Source: an uncultured Prevotellaceae bacterium
GTDB lineage: Bacteria > Bacteroidota > Bacteroidia > Bacteroidales > Bacteroidaceae
Assembly (NCBI GenBank): GCA_937892315.1
Contig: CALAVF010000061.1
Span: forward strand, 1 to 12,177
Direction: 5' to 3'
Length of the DNA stretch: 12,177 nucleotides
The position numbers and the translations under genes are program-made. Below are positions 7,039-12,177 of this stretch, in pieces. A model generated the notes under the pieces. That model made no database searches and had not been told where the DNA came from. It worked only from the letters and a program-made list of their open reading frames with translations. Positions within the stretch are counted from its first letter, which is position 1. Every line of letters begins with the position of its first letter.

Positions 7039-8667
7039 ATGAAACAGTTTCAATCCATACTGACAGCATGTCTCTTGACCTTTACGGCTACGGCATGTTA
7101 TGAAGACAAGGGCAACTATGACTATCACGACTTGGAAGTGGTTGCCATCGATACCGTCGATGCTGGCATCCAATCGGAATATGCCATCATGCGGTTCGAC
7201 ACTTTGGTGCTCGCCCCCAAGGTTTACTTTGAAGGCAAAGAGGTGACCGACCCTGCATCGGCACCGCTCGACTACCAGTGGACCATCTTCAGTGCCGCTT
7301 CCGGCTCAGGTTCCAGTGCCGTTGTCGATACGATTGGTCACGAGCGTATCCTCAATGCCGTCATCAGTCGCTCGGGCGGCAACTACTTCGTGCAACTCGT
7401 CGTCACCAATCGCAATGACGGCATTCGTCAGTTCTTCCGCATCCCCGTGGCTGTGAGCGAGGTGTTTGATGGGGGATGGATGGTTTTCTACGAACGTGCC
7501 GACCTCCCTGGCTATTCCGACCTTGCCCTCATCTATAACCCTTGGACAAAACTCAATGTGAATTACAACCGTTACTACACCAACCTCTACGAAACCACGA
7601 ATGGTGAACCCCTGCAAGGACACCCCATCCGATGTCTCGACATCGCCGTGTCTCTCGCCTCGGGCAATAACTACGTGGGACTTTGCACCGACTACACCTT
7701 GGTGGGTGTGAGCGAAAACGGCATTGAGAAAGCACTTGAGTTCCCCGAGTTCTTCCATGAGGCACCTGCCACCATGAAGCCCACTTGGTATGGCGAACAC
7801 GGCTCTGGTGTCATGTCGGGACAGAGTTCGGAAGTGCTGCTGAACAACAACACCATCTACACCAACACCTACTCCTTCAGTGCCACCGAAGGACGCACCA
7901 CCCGATTTGGTGTGCCGAAGTTTGCCGACGGCATCGGCGAACTGGCTCCGTGGAATGCAGAAGTGCCCAACACGCTCAACTATGGCATTGTGGTGTACGA
8001 CCAAACCCATCAACAGTTCCGCTATGCCGCCTACAACTCGGCACAACTCGAATACTTCGAGCCGCAAGACCTCTCAGTAGCGGCTTTCGACATCAACAAC
8101 ACAGGCATGGATTTCGTCATGGCAGACTGGGGCAAGGGCACCAGCCAAGGCGTAGGTCTGCGTCCCTATGACTACCTCATCATGTCTCGCGGACAGTCAC
8201 GCTATCTGGCTGTCACCAACTTCTCCTCCTCCGTGCCTTCCGACCGCAACATTGGCGTAGGGCTTTATCCGATGGACGACCTCTGTCCCGACATCGCCAA
8301 CGCCACCTCCATCTCTGCCAGCCACGTGGGTAACTTCATCTACTACACCGCTGGCAACAAGGTCTATAACTTTGCCTACGACAGCAAACTGCCAGCCACC
8401 GAAGCCTGGACGGCACCTTCTGCCGACGAGGAAGTGACCTGTGTCCGCATCATGAAATACTACCATGGCACCGTGTATGGCTACGGCATGGTGCCACGCT
8501 CCGACAACCTCGTACACATCGCCACATGGAACGAAAAGACCCAGCAGGGACACGTGTACGAATACCTCATCAACCCCGCCAGCGGCATCCTCAACACCAA
8601 CACCTCCTACGACTATCCCATCCCCGGAAAAGTCAAGGACATGGCATGGAAATTCTCACTCCAATAA
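7039..8667 (+). CDS. PKD-like family surface lipoprotein
   Basis: A 542-residue lipoprotein with lipidation at Cys20 (TATAC) followed by YEDKGNYDYH, a hallmark start of the PKD-like family found beside SusCD genes in Bacteroidota; the E and D at +2/+3 suit surface export. Residues about 30-140 form a PKD/Ig-like beta domain (LDYQWTIFSA, YFVQLVVTNRNDG). From about 145 onward short beta motifs recur (GGWMVFYER, VVYDQTHQQFRYA, GNFIYYTAGNKVYNFAYD, HVYEYLINPASG), ending in GKVKDMAWKFSLQ, and suggest a beta-propeller; that fold is my inference. The mature part has four cysteines (199, 216, 416, 468). The gene starts 12 bp after DUF4843 and lies 49 bp before the thioredoxin gene. The biochemical role is unknown; ligand capture next to SusCD is the most likely job. 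It shows no catalytic motif that I recognise. Confidence 0.85.
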   Translation: MKQFQSILTACLLTFTATACYEDKGNYDYHDLEVVAIDTVDAGIQSEYAIMRFDTLVLAPKVYFEGKEVTDPASAPLDYQWTIFSAASGSGSSAVVDTIGHERILNAVISRSGGNYFVQLVVTNRNDGIRQFFRIPVAVSEVFDGGWMVFYERADLPGYSDLALIYNPWTKLNVNYNRYYTNLYETTNGEPLQGHPIRCLDIAVSLASGNNYVGLCTDYTLVGVSENGIEKALEFPEFFHEAPATMKPTWYGEHGSGVMSGQSSEVLLNNNTIYTNTYSFSATEGRTTRFGVPKFADGIGELAPWNAEVPNTLNYGIVVYDQTHQQFRYAAYNSAQLEYFEPQDLSVAAFDINNTGMDFVMADWGKGTSQGVGLRPYDYLIMSRGQSRYLAVTNFSSSVPSDRNIGVGLYPMDDLCPDIANATSISASHVGNFIYYTAGNKVYNFAYDSKLPATEAWTAPSADEEVTCVRIMKYYHGTVYGYGMVPRSDNLVHIATWNEKTQQGHVYEYLINPASGILNTNTSYDYPIPGKVKDMAWKFSLQ

Positions 8668-8716
8668 CCCAAAAACTCATGAACTCAAAAACTCAAAAAA
8701 CCTAAAAAACTCCAAT
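8668..8716 (+). promoter_or_regulatory. A-rich leader with repeated AACTCAAAA before the thioredoxin-fold gene
   Basis: The 49 bp between the PKD-like stop and ATG 8717 consist of iterations of aactcaaaa/aaaaactc, without a TAnnTTTG promoter or hairpin. Such A-rich, unstructured leaders favour translation in Bacteroidota, where Shine-Dalgarno pairing is weak. The 12-mer aactcaaaaaac (8690-8701) recurs on the - strand at 11160-11171, ahead of the secreted-protein gene. Confidence 0.45.
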
Positions 8717-9871
8717 ATGAAAAGACTATCCATTACATTGATGAGCCTCGTGGCAACGCTCGCCATGATGGCACAAGGCATGGTTTTCGAACCTGCTGGC
8801 ACCACACTCGAACAAGCCTCTGCCAAGGCTAAGGCAGAAAACAAACTCATCTTCCTCGATTGCTTCACCACCTGGTGCGGTCCCTGCAAGAAGATGGCAC
8901 GCGATGTCTTCCCACAGGAACTGGTCGGCAACTACATGAACCCCAAGTTTGTCAACCTACAGATTGACATGGAGAGCGAATACGGAGCACCCCTTGCCAA
9001 GAAACTCCAGATTCAGGCATACCCCACCTTCGTCATCTTCAACGCCGACGCACAGGAAATCGGACGTTTCCTCGGCGGCAGCAGTGCCGAAGACTTTATC
9101 AAGAACGTGGACGAGAAGAGCAAGGACAACTCCTCTGCCAACCTCAAGGCACGTTGGGACAGCGGCGACCGCGACCCTCAGTTCCTGCAAGAATACCTGA
9201 AGAGTCTCAATGCCTCCTACAAGAACGACGAAGCCAACCTTGTGGCAGAAGCCATCCTCGACGGCAAAGAGAGCACCTTTGCAGCCGACAGCACCCTTCG
9301 CATGATTTTCATGCGTAGCATCAACAGCCCCTTCGCCAAGTCCTTCATCTACACGGCGAAGAACCCTGCCGACCTCAAGGCACAAATCGGCGAGATGCCC
9401 GTTGACATGAAGATTCAAAATGTCCTGCAGAACTTCCAGCGACAGGTCATCAGCGAGGAAAACGGCACAGCCACCCTCGACCAGCAGAGGTTTGACCAGT
9501 TCAACGCCCTGCTGAACGACTTAGGCATCCCCAATGCCGACCACTACCGCCTCTCCACCCTTATCACACTGTCCGACAAGCAGAAGAACTACAACAACTA
9601 CCTTGGCTACATCAAAGAGTACCTCTCCAACAAGGCACTCGATGCCACCGACATGCAACTTGCCCAGTGGACCAAACCCTTCTCCGAGCCTACTGTCGAT
9701 GCCAAGTACAAGGCACAGATGAAGGAAATCCTTCTCGCTCGCCTTGCTGACATCAAGGCAGGCAAGCGACAGGCACAGACCACCGTCGGCAACATGCGAC
9801 TCTCCCGTTCCACCGACGAACTCCTTCAGATGCTTGTCAACGCCATGGACGGAAAGATGCCAGGGCAATGA
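8717..9871 (+). CDS. Periplasmic thioredoxin-fold protein with long C-terminal extension
   Basis: The start is taken at ATG 8717, giving 384 residues that begin MKRLSITLMSLVATLAMMAQ, a clean signal peptide (cleavage near A19/Q20). The frame is open further upstream, but that sequence is a shadow of the PKD-like gene and has no leader character. The thioredoxin domain covers about 25-135: FLDCFTTWCGPCKKM holds the redox motif CGPC at 54-57, with another Cys at 49, and the cis-proline loop is AYPTFVIF (Pro103). It resembles thioredoxin_7/DsbD-gamma-like domains that keep periplasmic thiols reduced or isomerise disulfides. Residues about 140-384 are mostly helical in appearance, with no domain I recognise. 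No lipobox is present, so it should be soluble in the periplasm. It is the last gene of the operon, before the terminator at 9901. Its cotranscription with a SusCD system suggests a job on partner lipoproteins or imported cargo. Confidence 0.9.
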   Translation: MKRLSITLMSLVATLAMMAQGMVFEPAGTTLEQASAKAKAENKLIFLDCFTTWCGPCKKMARDVFPQELVGNYMNPKFVNLQIDMESEYGAPLAKKLQIQAYPTFVIFNADAQEIGRFLGGSSAEDFIKNVDEKSKDNSSANLKARWDSGDRDPQFLQEYLKSLNASYKNDEANLVAEAILDGKESTFAADSTLRMIFMRSINSPFAKSFIYTAKNPADLKAQIGEMPVDMKIQNVLQNFQRQVISEENGTATLDQQRFDQFNALLNDLGIPNADHYRLSTLITLSDKQKNYNNYLGYIKEYLSNKALDATDMQLAQWTKPFSEPTVDAKYKAQMKEILLARLADIKAGKRQAQTTVGNMRLSRSTDELLQMLVNAMDGKMPGQ

Positions 9872-9900
9872 TTCTTCGCAAACCACAAAAGACCATCAAA

Positions 9901-9940
9901 AAAAGGGAAGCCAATTGACTTCCCTTTTCTTTTTTCTTTT
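9901..9940. terminator. Bidirectional terminator between convergent genes
   Basis: Stem aaaagggaag (9901-9910) pairs with cttccctttt (9919-9928) around an 8-nt loop. A T-rich tail follows on the + strand (9925-9940) and, read on the - strand, the stem is followed by seven T. It therefore can end both the SusC operon and the convergent gene that stops at 9955. Confidence 0.9.
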
Positions 9941-9954
9941 CAGGAAACGTGCCA

Positions 9955-11151
9955 TCACTTCACCATCACCTTCTTCACACCCTCCTTCGTGCGGACGATG
10001 TTCACGCCTTTCTGCAAACCATTCAGACGCACACCGCTCAGGCTGTAGATGCCCTCCGTGCCATTCTGATTGGCAGCAGGAATCTCCTTCACGTCATTGG
10101 CAAGATAAGTAGCATAATCCTCCTGACTCACAAAGTGCAGCGTCGCATTCAGCACCACCGACTTTCCGTTGGCAATGAAGATGAAGCCAGCCTTGTAGTC
10201 CTTGCCCTCGTCCGTGCGATAGTTACGCTGGTACTGCGTCACCGTGCCGTCACCGTTGTCCCAGTCCCAGATGACAGAGTTGTACGACGTCTCGGGAGCA
10301 CGACGCTTGCCGCTCGACACCACGCTTGAGCCACCCGTCTCGTCAGCCTCGTTAGGGTCATACTCCTTCCAGTAGTCGTAGAAGTAGTAATATACCGAAT
10401 CGGCACCCTCGCTCAACTGAATGCTATAGACGGCAGGATAAGCGTTGTGATGGTCATACTGATTATAACCGCCATACCACGTGGTCAGTTCGCCGTCAGC
10501 ATCCCTCCAGCCGTCGAAGTAGTCGGGACCATACCACTCATATTCGCAATAAGAGCCATTCGTGTTCAACGCATACGTGCGAGCCTCGCTGATGTCGCCG
10601 ATGCCGAGAGCCGACTTGATGCCCTCCACATCCACCAGCGAATACGTCAGGTCATACTCCTGGTCAACAATGGTCAGAGCCTGTGTGCCCTCCACTTCTA
10701 TCGTCTTCACCAGTTCAGGCCCCTTGATGGAGAACGAAATCGTGTAGGAATCCGTGTCATTCACCGACAGCGTGTCCGTCTGATACGTTGCCAGATTCGC
10801 CTGAGCCAGAAAAGCCTTCCGAGTCACAATCTTGTACTTGTGACCCTCCACAAAGCGGTAACCAAACGTCACCACCGTGCTTGCCTGAGCCGAAGCCGTC
10901 TCCTGCAAAGGCTCTGTCGCATCGTCCACGTAGAGGTCGTAGTTGATTGCCACAATGTTCAGAAACGTCAACGTGTAGTCCGTCGGATTGGGATACGTCA
11001 AGATGATGCCCTCGCCGTTCAGTTCGTCAATGTCGGCAAACACCCTTCCGTCCTCAATGTTCCATACAGCCGTGCCCCACTCCCAACTCTGGGCATGAGC
11101 ACCAGCCACTGTGGCAATCGCCACAACAAAAGCAAGTAAAAATTTCTTCAT
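9955..11151 (-). CDS. Secreted protein of unknown function with T9SS-like C-terminal sorting tail
   Basis: I place the start at 11151, giving 398 residues that begin MKKFLLAFVVAIATVAGAHA, a good signal peptide (cleavage after A20). The frame continues to an ATG at 11196, but that adds 15 polar residues ahead of the signal peptide. The first half (30-170) is beta-rich with charged strands. Residues about 170-345 (YSLVDVEGIKSALGI, WYGPDYFDGW, GELTTWYGGYN, FIFIANGKSVVLNATLHFV) remind me of DUF4859-type surface proteins; this is tentative. Residues 283-286 (KRRA) sit in a low-complexity linker. The tail, 366-398 (EGIYSLSGVRLNGLQKGVNIV...KKVMVK), matches the short C-terminal domain that directs proteins to type IX secretion or the cell surface in Prevotella and relatives. 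No enzyme motif is visible. It lies downstream of upp on the same strand with the heptad repeat between them. Confidence 0.8.
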   Translation of the reverse strand: MKKFLLAFVVAIATVAGAHAQSWEWGTAVWNIEDGRVFADIDELNGEGIILTYPNPTDYTLTFLNIVAINYDLYVDDATEPLQETASAQASTVVTFGYRFVEGHKYKIVTRKAFLAQANLATYQTDTLSVNDTDSYTISFSIKGPELVKTIEVEGTQALTIVDQEYDLTYSLVDVEGIKSALGIGDISEARTYALNTNGSYCEYEWYGPDYFDGWRDADGELTTWYGGYNQYDHHNAYPAVYSIQLSEGADSVYYYFYDYWKEYDPNEADETGGSSVVSSGKRRAPETSYNSVIWDWDNGDGTVTQYQRNYRTDEGKDYKAGFIFIANGKSVVLNATLHFVSQEDYATYLANDVKEIPAANQNGTEGIYSLSGVRLNGLQKGVNIVRTKEGVKKVMVK

Positions 11152-11187
11152 AAAAGTGAGTTTTTTGAGTTTGTAATTTCTTGAGTT

Positions 11188-11285
11188 ATTCTTCATTCTT
11201 CATTCTTCACTCTTCACTCTTCATTCTTCATTCTTCATTCTTCATTCTTCACTCTTCATTCTTCATTCTTCATTCTTCACTCTTC
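11188..11285. repeat. Heptanucleotide tandem repeat, 14 copies
   Basis: Fourteen uninterrupted 7-bp units fill 98 bp: ATTCTTC ten times and ACTCTTC four times (units 4, 5, 10 and 14), as read on the + strand. On the transcribed - strand the units are GAAGAAT/GAAGAGT, a purine-rich tract in the gap between upp and the secreted-protein gene. The copy number is probably prone to slippage. Open frames through it are repeat artefacts. Confidence 0.95.
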
Positions 11286-11292
11286 ACTAATT

Positions 11293-11949
11293 TTACAGCT
11301 TCTCTCCGTAGCACAGGTCGCCACAGTCGCCAAAGCCGGGGACGATGTACTTGTGCTCGTTCATGCCAGGATCGATGGCGGCACACCAGATGGTGCTGTC
11401 CTCAGGCAGCACACCTTTCACCACCTCCAAGCCCTCGGGAACGGCAATGACACAGGCTATGTGTATCTTCTTGGGCTTGCCCGTCTTCACCAGTGCCTCG
11501 ATGCTGGCAGCCATCGAGCCTCCCGTAGCCAGCATGGGGTCGACGATGACCAGCGTCTTGCCCTTGGCAGAAGGCGATGCCAGATACTCCGTATGGACGC
11601 CCACCTCCGTATGCTCGCGGTTGGTGTACATGCGGTAGGCCGACACAAAGGCATTGTCAGCATGGTCGAACACGCTGAGGAAACCCTCATGGAACGGCAG
11701 GCCGGCACGCAGCACAGTAGCTATCAGCAGGTCGTCCTTGGGCAGCGGGATGTCCAGCGTGCCCAGCGGCGTCGTCACCGTCTTGGGCTTGTACTCCAAG
11801 GTCTTTGACAACTCGAAGGCCATCATCTCGCCGATGCGCTTGATGTTTTGGCGGAAAAGCATCCGGTTCTTCTGGTACGTCTTGTCGCGCAACTCAGCCA
11901 TGTACTGGTTGACGACACTGTTCTGTTCTGCGAAATTGATTACTTGCAT
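11293..11949 (-). CDS. upp: Uracil phosphoribosyltransferase
   Basis: A 218-residue cytoplasmic enzyme of pyrimidine salvage: uracil + PRPP gives UMP + diphosphate. The PRPP-binding loop VIVDPMLATGGS is intact (134-145). RAGLPFHEGF (81-90) matches the conserved region near the active site, and the C-terminal IVPGFGDCGDLCYGEKL carries the G-x-G-D-x-G-D uracil-binding loop. The N-terminus (INFAEQNSVVNQYMAELRD) is of the Bacteroidota type, and the length is close to the usual 208-220. The start at 11949 has a promoter about 35-60 bp upstream. No terminator is visible between it and the following heptad repeat, so read-through into the secreted-protein gene is possible. Confidence 0.97.
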   Translation of the reverse strand: MQVINFAEQNSVVNQYMAELRDKTYQKNRMLFRQNIKRIGEMMAFELSKTLEYKPKTVTTPLGTLDIPLPKDDLLIATVLRAGLPFHEGFLSVFDHADNAFVSAYRMYTNREHTEVGVHTEYLASPSAKGKTLVIVDPMLATGGSMAASIEALVKTGKPKKIHIACVIAVPEGLEVVKGVLPEDSTIWCAAIDPGMNEHKYIVPGFGDCGDLCYGEKL

Positions 11950-11981
11950 AACTCTGTTTTAGGTTTTCAGTTTTCTGCCTG

Positions 11982-12013
11982 CGAAGGTACGAAGAAAAGT
12001 GGAAAACACCAAA
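11982..12013 (-). promoter_or_regulatory. Promoter of upp
   Basis: On the - strand, TTTG (12013-12010) lies 20 bp before TACCTTCG (11989-11982), which differs from the Bacteroidota -7 consensus TAnnTTTG at one base. Spacing and distance to ATG 11949 (about 32 bp) fit a real promoter and imply that upp is transcribed separately from the symporter gene upstream. Confidence 0.65.
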
Positions 12014-12034
12014 AGACGAGCAAGTTTTTTTTCG

Positions 12035-12177
12035 TCAGGTCGTCTGCAGGTCGTGCAGGTCGTGGCCGGTCATGGCGCAGACACACGAGTCGGACCATAC
12101 GTTGACGGCCGTCTCCACCATGTCGATGATGGTGTAGATGGGTAGGATGATGCCCAGGATTGCAATAGGAGCACCTA
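12035..12177 (-). CDS. Dicarboxylate/amino acid:cation symporter (DAACS, GltP family), C-terminal fragment
   Basis: The - strand frame is open from the right edge to TGA at 12037-12035, showing about 46 residues. They read GAPIAILGIILPIYTIIDMV, then ETAVNVWSD, then SCVCAMTGHDLHDLQTT. The segment I-D-M-V-E-T-A-V-N-V-W-S-D aligns with the conserved TM8 stretch D-M-G-R-T-M-V-N-V-T-G-D of the archaeal aspartate transporter GltPh, which identifies the family: inner-membrane, Na+ or H+-coupled uptake of dicarboxylates or amino acids. Asn and the last Asp, which take part in cation binding in GltPh, are kept. The Arg that binds the substrate side-chain carboxylate is Glu here. The rest of the gene lies beyond the window. 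It ends 85 bp before upp, with only a weak hairpin between. Confidence 0.85.
   Translation of the reverse strand, partial: GAPIAILGIILPIYTIIDMVETAVNVWSDSCVCAMTGHDLHDLQTT

Noticed and set aside
7306..8067. Long - strand open frame (253 codons) opposite the PKD-like gene; similar ones at 6400-7173 and 4751-5299
   Set aside because: Antisense shadows with atypical composition (runs of Val, Gly, His), no leader and no family traits.
8465..8716. Upstream extension of the thioredoxin frame
   Set aside because: It overlaps the PKD-like gene in another frame, is Thr/Pro/Ser-rich as expected of a shadow, and would bury the signal peptide that begins at 8717.
10447..11139. + strand open frame (230 codons) opposite the secreted-protein gene
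   Set aside because: The - strand frame has a signal peptide, sorting tail and sensible composition; the + frame is Arg/Ile/Val-biased and has no features.
11188..11285. Possible CRISPR array
   Set aside because: Units are 7 bp and contiguous, without spacers, and no cas genes are nearby.
11181..11450. + strand frame with SSFFILH periodicity
   Set aside because: It is the translation of the heptad repeat running into antisense upp, not a gene.
12014..12037. Terminator for the DAACS gene on the - strand
   Set aside because: Only a 5-bp stem (gacga/tcgtc) with a 12-nt loop and four T; too weak to call.

Overview
The window looks like a chromosomal piece from a Bacteroidota species of moderate G+C, most likely a Prevotella-like gut or oral member. 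The reasons are a SusC/SusD pair, surface-type lipoproteins with acidic residues after the lipidated Cys, promoters of the TTTG-N(19-21)-TAnnTTTG type, A-rich leaders in place of strong Shine-Dalgarno sites, and a secreted protein with a Prevotella-style C-terminal sorting tail. The genus is an inference from these traits.

Layout on the + strand: the C-terminal half of a GH127 (DUF1680) glycoside hydrolase runs in from the left edge and stops at 1155. A 450-base gap follows, holding a short duplication over the GH127 stop, a strong terminator, a long inverted repeat and a good promoter. Next comes an apparent five-gene operon, 1606-9871: SusC-like TonB-dependent transporter, SusD-like lipoprotein, DUF4843 lipoprotein, PKD-like family lipoprotein, and a periplasmic thioredoxin-fold protein. 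It ends at a hairpin (9901-9928) that also serves the convergent gene.

Layout on the - strand (right part, read right to left): the last 46 or so codons of a dicarboxylate/amino acid:cation symporter (DAACS), then upp (uracil phosphoribosyltransferase) with its own promoter, a 14-copy heptanucleotide tandem repeat, and a 398-residue secreted protein with a T9SS-like tail and no recognised function.

How they fit together: SusC and SusD should form an outer-membrane import complex powered by TonB. The two further lipoproteins are probably surface partners that help capture the ligand. The thioredoxin-fold protein would act in the periplasm, perhaps on disulfides of its operon partners or of the cargo. 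No carbohydrate-active enzyme lies inside the operon, and GH127 is cut off from it by a terminator and a separate promoter, so the ligand need not be a glycan. This module is the best candidate here for an undercharacterised system. Other points of interest are repeat-like DNA that encodes the lipobox of the DUF4843 protein and can pair with the mRNA just upstream, the inverted repeat before susC, the heptad repeat, and a substituted substrate-binding motif in the DAACS fragment.
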